Shown here in pieces: positions 36,749 through 44,874 of a DNA stretch of 64,000 nt (its first letter is position 1; every line of letters begins with the position of its first letter). The DNA is from Flavobacterium croceum DSM 17960 (lineage in GTDB: Bacteria; Bacteroidota; Bacteroidia; Flavobacteriales; Flavobacteriaceae): assembly GCF_002917885.1 (NCBI RefSeq), contig NZ_PQNY01000009.1:62001-126000 (forward strand), in the 5' to 3' direction. The notes below the pieces were generated by a model that worked only from the letters and a program-made list of their open reading frames with translations, did not search any database and was not told where the DNA came from. The translations under genes were made by a program, and so were the position numbers.

Positions 36749-37600
36749 ATGAAAAAAATAAAAATAGTTGGAGTTCCAGAGCATTTTAATCTTCCTTGGC
36801 AATTAGCGATTGAAAATCATGAATTTACAGAAAAAGGAATTGATTTACAATGGACCGACATACCCGAAGGAACAGGTAAAATGTGCCAAATGTTGCGCAA
36901 CGGAGAAACCGATATAGCAGTAATACTTACCGAAGGCATTGTAAAAGATATTGTAGAAGGCAATCCTAGTAAAATTGTACAAGTGTATGTAAAAACTCCT
37001 TTGTTATGGGGTATTCATGTAGATGCTAATTCGAGTTACTATACCCTTTCAGATTTAGAAAATAAAAAAGCAGCAATATCTAGATACGGTTCGGGTTCGC
37101 AATTAATGGCTTATGTTAATGCTAATAACCAAGGCTGGAATGCAGAAAAATTACAATTTGAAGTTGTAAACACCATAGATGGCGCTGTTGATGCTCTTAC
37201 AAATAGAGAGGCTGATTATTTTATGTGGGAGAAATTTATGACTAAACCTCTTGTAGACAAAGGTATTTTTAGAAGACTTGATGATTGCCCTACTCCTTGG
37301 CCTTGTTTTGTAATTGCAGTACGCGATGAATTATTGGAAAAAGAACCCAATATAGTAAAACAAATACTTGAAGTAATAAACGCTAAAACCAATCATTTTA
37401 AGTATATTACAAATATTGAAAAAATATTATCCGAAAAATACAATCAAAAAATAGAAGATATAAAAACTTGGCTATCTATTACAGAATGGGATAAAAACCC
37501 ACTCGAAAAAACTATGTTAAACAAAATTCAAAATCAACTATTTGATTTAGAAATTATTAAGAAAAAAGTTACTTTTGCAGAAATTGTAAAACATTTATAG
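36749..37600 (+). CDS. orphan substrate-binding-fold protein without signal peptide
   Basis: A 283-residue periplasmic-binding-protein fold of the SsuA/THI5-like (NMT1) type: MKKIKIVGVPEHFNLPWQLA at the start, then GTGKMCQMLRNGETDIAVIL and KKAAISRYGSGSQLMAYV. It begins directly with the first beta strand and has no signal peptide or lipobox. No permease or ATPase gene is adjacent. It is therefore likely cytoplasmic, or its role differs from ABC uptake. Starting at the only plausible ATG, 36749, it follows the GNAT gene by 46 bases. Confidence 0.78.
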   Translation: MKKIKIVGVPEHFNLPWQLAIENHEFTEKGIDLQWTDIPEGTGKMCQMLRNGETDIAVILTEGIVKDIVEGNPSKIVQVYVKTPLLWGIHVDANSSYYTLSDLENKKAAISRYGSGSQLMAYVNANNQGWNAEKLQFEVVNTIDGAVDALTNREADYFMWEKFMTKPLVDKGIFRRLDDCPTPWPCFVIAVRDELLEKEPNIVKQILEVINAKTNHFKYITNIEKILSEKYNQKIEDIKTWLSITEWDKNPLEKTMLNKIQNQLFDLEIIKKKVTFAEIVKHL

Positions 37601-37620
37601 CGTTTTGCAGTTTATACAAA

Positions 37621-38556
37621 ATGGCTACAACAAACCGTATAACATTTTTAAAAAATTTAATAGTAAAACTCCAAATTAAACAACCTTGGGATTTAATTAT
37701 TATTGCCATTATTGCAATATTACTTACTGTTCCTAGTTTTTTAATAGCCCACCAAAATTTGGTAAATTTAAATTGGAACTACCATTTAGACCGAATTATT
37801 TTGTTTGTTTTAATTGCATTAGTCTATTTTTTTATTTTAAAAATTATTCGCAAAATTACAGTTATCTCTATCCTACTCTATGTAATTATTCTTTTTGTAG
37901 GTAGCCTCATAAATGGTTACGGGTTTAATAGCATATATAATGATTATCAAGCTATGTTATATTCTATGACCGATAATCCGTATCCGCAAGATATTATAAT
38001 CAACAAACTTCTTCCTTTTCCCAACAAATCAAAAGTAATACGAGCAATAGATTATAGCAATCCAAAAGTTAGAAATTACGCTTTGGCGGCTGTAAATAAA
38101 AATTTTACAAATATAAAAGGCTATAATGATTATTTTACATTGATACAATGCTTTGCTGTTTTTAAAGAAATAAACAAAAATTGGCATTATGTAAGCGATC
38201 CAAAAGGAGAAGATTATATTGCAAGCGCTTCAGAATCTTTAAAATATCTTTCTGGAGATTGTGATGACCATTCTATTTTAATGGCTGCATGTGTTCGTGC
38301 TATTGGCGGTACACCTCGACTTATACATACCGATGGGCATATTTATCCTGAAATTTTAATTGGTACTCAAAAAGACTTAGAAAACATAAATTATTTAATA
38401 AAAAAAGAACTTTTTCGTAGAGAGAATAAAGGAAAACCTCTAAATTACCATATCGATGAGCACGGACAAATATGGCTTAACCTAGATTATACAGCTCGAT
38501 ATCCAGGTGGCCCATTTTTACACGAGGTAATTCTTGGCGCTTTAACATTAGAATAA
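37621..38556 (+). CDS. membrane protein with transglutaminase-like domain
   Basis: A 311-residue protein with three or four N-terminal transmembrane helices (about residues 25-110) and a transglutaminase/papain-like domain (about 180-300). The probable catalytic cysteine is in SGDCDDHSILMAAC near residue 215, and HIDEHGQIWLNLDYTARY near 280 provides the His/Asp region. Such proteins act as peptidases or protein-crosslinking enzymes; the target is unknown. It follows the substrate-binding gene by 20 bases and ends 2 bases before the convergent ung gene. Confidence 0.85.
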   Translation: MATTNRITFLKNLIVKLQIKQPWDLIIIAIIAILLTVPSFLIAHQNLVNLNWNYHLDRIILFVLIALVYFFILKIIRKITVISILLYVIILFVGSLINGYGFNSIYNDYQAMLYSMTDNPYPQDIIINKLLPFPNKSKVIRAIDYSNPKVRNYALAAVNKNFTNIKGYNDYFTLIQCFAVFKEINKNWHYVSDPKGEDYIASASESLKYLSGDCDDHSILMAACVRAIGGTPRLIHTDGHIYPEILIGTQKDLENINYLIKKELFRRENKGKPLNYHIDEHGQIWLNLDYTARYPGGPFLHEVILGALTLE

Positions 38557-38558
38557 TA

Positions 38559-39224
38559 CTACCACTCTATTTCAGGCTTACCTATCGATTTTAAATAAGC
38601 ATTTGTTTTGCTAAAATGCTTGTTACCAAACCATAATCCTCGATTTGCACTTAAGGGTGAAGGATGCCCTGTTTCGAGTACAAAATGCTTGTTCCTATCA
38701 ATTTTACTTCCCTTTTTCTTTGCAAATCCACCCCATAATAAAAATACTACTCCTTGTTTTTCTTTTGATATTTTGTCAATTACAGCATCGGTAAATTGTT
38801 CCCAGCCTTTATTTTGATGACTTCCCGCTGTATTTTCTCTCACGGTTAAAGTCGCATTGAGTAATAAAACACCTTGTTTTGCCCAACGTTGCAAATTTCC
38901 AGTAGCTGGAAAAGGAATATTCAAATCAGACTCTATTTCTTTAAAAATATTTACTAAAGACGGCGGCATGGCAACACCATCATTTACAGAAAAACATAAT
39001 CCGTTGGCTTGCCCTAATCCATGATACGGATCTTGACCTATAATTACTACTCGAGTATCTTCAAAAGTACAACTATCAAAAGCTGCAAATATCTCACTTC
39101 CTTTAGGAAAACATCGATGAGTAGCGTATTCTGCTTTTACAAAATTTACCAAATTTACAAAGTATTCTTTGTCAAATTCAGCCTGTAAAATGGCTTGCCA
39201 TGAAGGATTTATTTTAATTGTCAT
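38559..39224 (-). CDS. ung: uracil-DNA glycosylase
   Basis: A 221-residue family 1 UDG that removes uracil from DNA to begin base excision repair. The water-activating motif GQDPYHGLGQANGLCFSV lies near residue 62, and the HPSPLSANRG leucine-loop motif near 188. Length and motifs are standard. It is a single gene, convergent with the transglutaminase-like gene. Confidence 0.97.
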   Translation of the reverse strand: MTIKINPSWQAILQAEFDKEYFVNLVNFVKAEYATHRCFPKGSEIFAAFDSCTFEDTRVVIIGQDPYHGLGQANGLCFSVNDGVAMPPSLVNIFKEIESDLNIPFPATGNLQRWAKQGVLLLNATLTVRENTAGSHQNKGWEQFTDAVIDKISKEKQGVVFLLWGGFAKKKGSKIDRNKHFVLETGHPSPLSANRGLWFGNKHFSKTNAYLKSIGKPEIEW

Positions 39225-39329
39225 CTGTACAATATTTATTTTGCAAACCTACTATTTTTTATAAGAGAAATTAAAACATATTGGCAAAAACAGCTGTAAA
39301 ACGATTCAATAATGTAAGGCTAAATAATG

Positions 39330-39337
39330 TAAATTTG
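39330..39337 (+). promoter_or_regulatory. Bacteroidota -7 box for the MutS2-like gene
   Basis: TAAATTTG matches TAnnTTTG and lies 19 bases before the ATG. The -33 region has no clear TTG at the expected spacing. Confidence 0.45.
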
Positions 39338-39356
39338 CAATTCGATTTTACGCACT

Positions 39357-41531
39357 ATGATTTCAATAAACCAAAAAACACTACAAGATTTAGAATTTGC
39401 TACCCTATTAAAAACCATTTCTAGTTACTGTGTTACAGAAATAGGAACAGAAAAATCTTTTGCAATACAGCCCTTTAAAAATGAAGAAGAATTAATGCCT
39501 GCTTTACGGCAAACGTCTGAATATCTTTCTTCATTTGAAAATAACAATGCACTGCCCAATCATGGTTTTGAATCGATTACAAACGAAATAAAATTTTTAA
39601 ATATTGAAAACAGTTTCTTAGAAGTAGAAAGTTTTAAAAAAATAGCCACACTTGCTGAAACTGCTTATAACTTGCTCATTTTTCTTAAAAAATTCAAAGA
39701 GTACTACCCTAGTTTGTATCAAAAGTCTGAGAGTATTGAAGCAACAAAATTAATCAATCAAAAAATAGATGCTGTTCTGGATAAATACGGACAAATAAAA
39801 GACAATGCCTCGCCCGATTTGGTTCAAATACGTCGGAATATAAATACTGTACGAGGCAAAATAAATCAAAGTTTTGGAGTGGCGCTATCACAATATCACG
39901 GTTTGGGTTATCTTGATGATATTAAAGAAACAATAGTAGATAACCGTAGAGTTTTGGCGGTTTTGGCCATGTACCGTAAAAAAGTAAAAGGAAGTATTTT
40001 AGGAAACTCAAAAACAGGAAGCATCGCTTATATTGAACCCGAAGCTACTTTGAGATATTCTCGGGAATTAAACAACTTGGAATATGAAGAGCGAGAAGAA
40101 ATTATAAAAATATTAAAACAATTAACCAATAATATTCGTCCGTTTACAGAATTACTTATTTCCTACCAAGATTTTTTGAGCGATATAGACGTTGTTGCTG
40201 CAAAAGCTTATTATGCCCGAGAAATAAATGGTATATTACCCAATATAACCAACAAAAAAAGGTTGTATTTTAGAGATGCTTTTCACCCTATATTATATCA
40301 AACAAACAAATCTAAAAACGAACCTATATACCCACAAACGATAGAATTACAGCAAGACAATAGAATTATTGTTATTTCTGGACCAAATGCAGGAGGAAAA
40401 ACCATATCGCTTAAAACCATTGGGTTACTACAACTAATGCTACAATGTGGCATACTAATACCCGTTCATGAAAGAAGTGAAACTTTTTTGTTTGATAGAA
40501 TTTTAACCGATATAGGTGACAATCAATCTATTGAAAATCATTTGAGTACATACAGTTACAGACTCAAAAACATGAATTATTTTTTAAAAAAATGCAACGC
40601 TAAAACCTTGTTTTTAATTGATGAATTTGGAACAGGTAGCGACCCCGAACTTGGAGGAGCTTTGGCAGAAACATTTTTGGAAGAATTTTACCATAGAGAA
40701 GCCTTTGGAATCATTACAACACACTATACCAATTTAAAAATTTTGGCCAACGAACTTCCTTGCGCTAGTAATGCAAATATGCTCTTCGACGAACATTCAT
40801 TGGAACCAAAATACAAACTTATTTTAGGACAACCTGGTAGCTCGTTTACATTTGAGGTGGCGCAAAAAAACGGAATTCCTTATGGGCTTATTAATCGAGC
40901 AAAAAAGAAAATAGAAAAGAGCAAAGTACGATTTGACCAAACGATTGCTACGCTACAAAAAGAACGCTTTAAACTCGAAAAAACTTCTCAAATATTAAAA
41001 GAAGAAGAAAGTAAAGCACGTGAAGAAAGTAAAAAAATGGAGCACATCAACCAGAAAATTCAAGATAAACTAGAACGTTATCAAGAATTGTATGATGCCA
41101 ATCAAAGATTAATTTATATAGGTCAGAAAATTGATGATATTGCCGAAAGTTATTTTAATAATAAAGATAAAAAAGTACTAATTGGTGAGTTTTTAAAGAT
41201 GATTGAAATAGAAAATTCTAAGCGAAAAAAAATTTCTGCCAAAGAGAAAAAAGCCATTGAGAAAATTGAAAAACAAACCATAGCCGAAGTTAATGTAAAA
41301 GTAGAAGCAATACGAAAAGAGAAAAAAGTTAAGAAAATAAAAGCAAAACAAGAAGCCGAAAACAAACCTAAAGTAGAAATTATTTTGGGCGATAAAGTAC
41401 GCATGATTGATGGTAAAGCTACAGGTATAGTAGAAAAAATAGATAAAAAAACAGTAACTGTTAATTATGGTTTATTCATATCAAAAGCTAGTATGGAACA
41501 ACTCGAATTTGTAGAAAGACCTAAAAAATAA
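39357..41531 (+). CDS. MutS2-like ATPase lacking an Smr domain
   Basis: A 724-residue MutS-superfamily ATPase. Helical clamp and lever regions (about 1-330) precede the ABC-type ATPase (about 335-530): SGPNAGGKT (Walker A), DIGDNQSIENHLSTY and LIDEFGTGSDPELGG (Walker B and D-loop). A long charged coiled coil follows (about 540-670). The C-terminal 60 residues (DKVRMIDGKATGIVEKI) are a KOW-like beta module, with no Smr nuclease region. MutS2 proteins act in recombination control or stalled-ribosome rescue; without Smr the role is less certain. Convergent with ftsH across a strong terminator. Confidence 0.88.
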   Translation: MISINQKTLQDLEFATLLKTISSYCVTEIGTEKSFAIQPFKNEEELMPALRQTSEYLSSFENNNALPNHGFESITNEIKFLNIENSFLEVESFKKIATLAETAYNLLIFLKKFKEYYPSLYQKSESIEATKLINQKIDAVLDKYGQIKDNASPDLVQIRRNINTVRGKINQSFGVALSQYHGLGYLDDIKETIVDNRRVLAVLAMYRKKVKGSILGNSKTGSIAYIEPEATLRYSRELNNLEYEEREEIIKILKQLTNNIRPFTELLISYQDFLSDIDVVAAKAYYAREINGILPNITNKKRLYFRDAFHPILYQTNKSKNEPIYPQTIELQQDNRIIVISGPNAGGKTISLKTIGLLQLMLQCGILIPVHERSETFLFDRILTDIGDNQSIENHLSTYSYRLKNMNYFLKKCNAKTLFLIDEFGTGSDPELGGALAETFLEEFYHREAFGIITTHYTNLKILANELPCASNANMLFDEHSLEPKYKLILGQPGSSFTFEVAQKNGIPYGLINRAKKKIEKSKVRFDQTIATLQKERFKLEKTSQILKEEESKAREESKKMEHINQKIQDKLERYQELYDANQRLIYIGQKIDDIAESYFNNKDKKVLIGEFLKMIEIENSKRKKISAKEKKAIEKIEKQTIAEVNVKVEAIRKEKKVKKIKAKQEAENKPKVEIILGDKVRMIDGKATGIVEKIDKKTVTVNYGLFISKASMEQLEFVERPKK

Positions 41532-41598
41532 TTTATTTAATACTTTCTTCTTTAAGCATAAAATCTGCTATTTATTTAATAATCACTATCAAATAAAA

Positions 41599-41636
41599 TA
41601 CCCCGAAAAATAATAACTCAACTATTTTTCGGGGTA
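41599..41636. terminator. bidirectional terminator
   Basis: A 14-bp perfect inverted repeat TACCCCGAAAAATA / TATTTTTCGGGGTA with a 10-base loop between the convergent MutS2-like and ftsH genes. Confidence 0.8.
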
Positions 41637-41659
41637 CTTATTTAAGTAATAACTATTTT

Positions 41660-43579
41660 TTAATTTAACTCTTCATGAGTGTCTTTATCAAAAGGTCTTT
41701 TTCCAAAAATTTCTTCTAAATCATCTTTAAAAATAACCTCTTTTTCAATAAGAATATCAGCTAGTTTAATGAGTTTATCTTTATTTTCTTCCAAAATTGA
41801 AACAGCTCTATCCAATTGTCCGTCTACAATATTCTTAATTTCTTGATCTATAGCAACTGCAGTTTCTTCAGAATAAGGTTTAGAAAAGCTGTATTCGCTT
41901 TGCCCCGATGAATCATAATAGGTTATATTACCTATTTTTTCATTAAGTCCATAAATAGAAACCATTGCACGAGCTTGTTTAGTAGCTTTTTCTAAATCGC
42001 TTAAGGCTCCAGTAGAGATATCATTAAAAATAACTTTTTCAGCAGCACGACCGCCCATAGTAGCACACATTTCATCAAGCATTTGATTTGGTCGAACAAT
42101 TAAACGTTCTTCTGGCAAATACCAAGCTGCACCCAAACTTTGTCCACGAGGCACTATCGTTACTTTTACCAAAGGCGCTGCGTGTTCTAGCATCCAACTT
42201 ACTGTTGCATGACCAGCTTCGTGTATAGCAATGGCTCGTTTTTCGTCTTTAGAAACAATTTTATTTTTCTTTTCTAATCCTCCTACAATTCGATCTACTG
42301 CATCTAGAAAATCTTGTTTTGTTACTTCTTTTTTATCCTTTCTTGCAGCTATTAAAGCTGCTTCATTACAAACATTTGCAATATCTGCACCCGAAAACCC
42401 TGGTGTTTGTTTTGCTAGAAAATCTGTATCTAAATCATTTCCTTTTTTAAGAGGTTTTAAATGTACTTCAAATATTTCTTTCCGTTCTCTAATGTCTGGT
42501 AAATCAACATAAATTTGGCGGTCAAATCTACCTGCTCTCAATAATGCTTTATCCAAAACATCGGCTCTATTGGTAGCTGCCAAAACTATAACATGTGTAT
42601 TGGTGCCAAAACCATCCATTTCTGTAAGTAGCTGGTTTAAGGTGTTTTCTCTTTCGTCATTAGCACCCGAAAAATTATTTTTCCCTCTGGCTCTTCCTAC
42701 AGCGTCTATTTCGTCTATAAAAATAATAGCTGGCGATTTTTCTTTAGCTTGTTTAAACAAATCTCGTACACGTGATGCTCCTACACCTACAAACATCTCA
42801 ACAAAATCAGAACCAGAAAGTGAAAAGAAAGGTACTTTAGCTTCTCCTGCTACAGCTTTTGCTAATAAGGTTTTACCTGTACCTGGAGGCCCTACCAACA
42901 AAGCTCCTTTGGGAATTTTTCCTCCTAATGATGTATATTTTTCAGGATTTTTAAGAAATTCTACAATTTCTTGTACTTCTTCTTTTGCTCCTTCTAAGCC
43001 TGCTACATCTTTAAATGTTACTTTAACATCTGTTTTTTCATCAAATAATCTTGCTTTAGATTTTCCTATACTAAATATTTGACCTCCGCCTCCAGCGCCA
43101 CCGCCGCCCATTCTTCTCATCATAAATATCCAAACAGCAATAATAATTACCAATGGCAAAATTGATGATATAATAAATGACATCCAATCGTTCTCAACTT
43201 TGTATTCAAAAGTTTTGATTTTCTTTTCTTTGTTGGCTACACTCAATTGATCTTGAATACTTTTGGCATCGCCTACTTGAAATGTATAATGTGGCCCTTT
43301 ATTAGGGTTATTGAAAATATCTTTCGCAACCTTTGCATTGGCTTTTTCTTTTAAAGCCTGTTGTGTTAAGGTAACTTCTGCTTTCCCAGTACTATAAACA
43401 ATAACTTTTTCTATTTGACCTTTTTGCAATAAATCATCAAATTTTGAATAACTGATTACAGATTGATTTTCTAAAGCAGAATTTCCAGAAAAATTAATTA
43501 TAATTAACAATAAAACTAATAATCCCGGTATAATCCATGGATTAAACTTTGTTCCGTTTGGTTTTTTATTTTCGGACAT
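41660..43579 (-). CDS. ftsH: ATP-dependent zinc metalloprotease FtsH
   Basis: A 639-residue membrane AAA+ protease that degrades misfolded membrane proteins and regulators. Two transmembrane helices (about 15-33 and 137-155) flank a periplasmic domain. The AAA module has GPPGTGKTLLAKAVAGEA (Walker A), FIDEIDAVG (Walker B) and an RAGRFDRQ second region. The zinc site HEAGH lies near residue 455. A glycine-rich GGGGAGGGG linker precedes the ATPase. Downstream of rsfS by 23 bases, so the two are co-transcribed. Confidence 0.96.
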   Translation of the reverse strand: MSENKKPNGTKFNPWIIPGLLVLLLIIINFSGNSALENQSVISYSKFDDLLQKGQIEKVIVYSTGKAEVTLTQQALKEKANAKVAKDIFNNPNKGPHYTFQVGDAKSIQDQLSVANKEKKIKTFEYKVENDWMSFIISSILPLVIIIAVWIFMMRRMGGGGAGGGGQIFSIGKSKARLFDEKTDVKVTFKDVAGLEGAKEEVQEIVEFLKNPEKYTSLGGKIPKGALLVGPPGTGKTLLAKAVAGEAKVPFFSLSGSDFVEMFVGVGASRVRDLFKQAKEKSPAIIFIDEIDAVGRARGKNNFSGANDERENTLNQLLTEMDGFGTNTHVIVLAATNRADVLDKALLRAGRFDRQIYVDLPDIRERKEIFEVHLKPLKKGNDLDTDFLAKQTPGFSGADIANVCNEAALIAARKDKKEVTKQDFLDAVDRIVGGLEKKNKIVSKDEKRAIAIHEAGHATVSWMLEHAAPLVKVTIVPRGQSLGAAWYLPEERLIVRPNQMLDEMCATMGGRAAEKVIFNDISTGALSDLEKATKQARAMVSIYGLNEKIGNITYYDSSGQSEYSFSKPYSEETAVAIDQEIKNIVDGQLDRAVSILEENKDKLIKLADILIEKEVIFKDDLEEIFGKRPFDKDTHEELN

Positions 43580-43602
43580 AGTATGTAATTAATAGGTGTA
43601 TA

Positions 43603-43974
43603 TTAATATTTGTTTTGAATAGAAGTTATCTTGGCATCGCCCCACAACCCTTCTATATTATAATATTCTCTTATATGTTTTTGAAATACATGAACTACAA
43701 TACTAACATAATCCATAAGAACCCATTCGCCATTGTCTGCACCTTCTACATGCCAAGGTTTATCTTTAAGCTCTTTGGAAACAATTTTTTGTATAGAATG
43801 TATTATTGCATTAACTTGGGTATTCGAATTACCATTGCAAATAACAAAATAGTCGCAAACAGCGGTGTCTATTTCTCTTAAATCAAGTATATCAATATCA
43901 TTACCTTTTACTTCTTCAATGCCTTTTATAATATTTGCTAACAAGACATCTGTGCTAACTTCTTTTTTTACCAT
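43603..43974 (-). CDS. rsfS: ribosome silencing factor
   Basis: A 123-residue RsfS/Iojap protein that binds uL14 on the large subunit and blocks 70S formation in starved cells. Recognised stretches are DILDLREIDTAVCDYFVICNG near residue 23, then DKPWHVEGADNGEWVLMDY and VVHVFQKHIREYYNIEGLWG, the family's closing segment. It heads the rsfS-ftsH operon. Confidence 0.93.
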   Translation of the reverse strand: MVKKEVSTDVLLANIIKGIEEVKGNDIDILDLREIDTAVCDYFVICNGNSNTQVNAIIHSIQKIVSKELKDKPWHVEGADNGEWVLMDYVSIVVHVFQKHIREYYNIEGLWGDAKITSIQNKY

Positions 43975-43994
43975 GTATGTTTTAATATAATTTG

Positions 43995-44002
43995 CAAATG
44001 TA
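43995..44002 (-). promoter_or_regulatory. Bacteroidota -7 box for rsfS-ftsH
   Basis: The minus strand reads TACATTTG (consensus TAnnTTTG), 20 bases upstream of the rsfS start codon. No clear TTG lies at the -33 position. Confidence 0.45.
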
Positions 44003-44056
44003 TCAAATTTTGTGCTTATTTTTGAGGCTTAACATAAGTTTAAATTTTTACATCTA

Positions 44057-44779
44057 ATGTCAATTATCAAACTCAATGCCACAAGTTCTACAAATGATTA
44101 TTTAAAAACGTTATCCAAAAATCAATCTTTAAAAAATTATACTGTTATACTTGCCGATGAGCAAACAAATGGCAGAGGACAAATGGGAACTACATGGAGT
44201 TCTGAAAAAGGTAAAAACCTTATCATGAGTGTTTTAATAAAGAATGTGATGAGCGATATTCAACATATTTTTTATTTAAACATGGCTGTTTCTCTATCTG
44301 TAGTTCAAGTATTAGAAAGTTTAAAACTTGAAAATATAGCCATAAAATGGCCAAACGACATTATGGCAGGGAATAAAAAAATTGCAGGTATTTTAATAGA
44401 AAACACAATAAAACCTGACAATTGTATAGATATTATAATTGGTATAGGGCTCAATGTAAATCAAGAGAATTTTAATAATTTACCCAAGGCAACCTCTTTG
44501 TACTGCTATTGTGGAAAAACATTTAATATTGAAGAAATTTGCAAACAAATTGTTGCAGTACTACAGAATAACGTATCAAAACTTCTGGAAAACCATACTT
44601 TTCAAAAAGAGTACCATCAGTATTTATATAGAAAAGATATTCCTTCTGTATTTTCAGTAAATAATTTACAATTTATGGGAATAATTGTAGGTGTAAATAG
44701 CGAAGGTAAGCTACAAATAAAAGATGAAACCGATACCGTAACAAATTATTCATTAAAAGAAGTAGCGTTGTTAAGTTAA
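44057..44779 (+). CDS. birA: biotin--[acetyl-CoA-carboxylase] ligase
   Basis: A 240-residue class I biotin protein ligase (no DNA-binding domain) that biotinylates the carboxyl-carrier lysine of carboxylases. ATSSTNDYLKTL is at the N-terminus, the NGRGQMGTTW biotin/ATP loop near residue 40, and KWPNDIMAGNKKIAGILIE near 97. A short SH3-like C-terminal domain follows. It is divergent from rsfS. A biotin-dependent carboxylase beta subunit is encoded later in the window. Confidence 0.94.
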   Translation: MSIIKLNATSSTNDYLKTLSKNQSLKNYTVILADEQTNGRGQMGTTWSSEKGKNLIMSVLIKNVMSDIQHIFYLNMAVSLSVVQVLESLKLENIAIKWPNDIMAGNKKIAGILIENTIKPDNCIDIIIGIGLNVNQENFNNLPKATSLYCYCGKTFNIEEICKQIVAVLQNNVSKLLENHTFQKEYHQYLYRKDIPSVFSVNNLQFMGIIVGVNSEGKLQIKDETDTVTNYSLKEVALLS

Positions 44780-44874
44780 ATTTTATACTTTTTTTTATAA
44801 GAAAAGCATGACGAATATCATGCCTGTTCATAATTATTCTGTCGAAATTTGTTCTTATTTTAAACAGATATATT

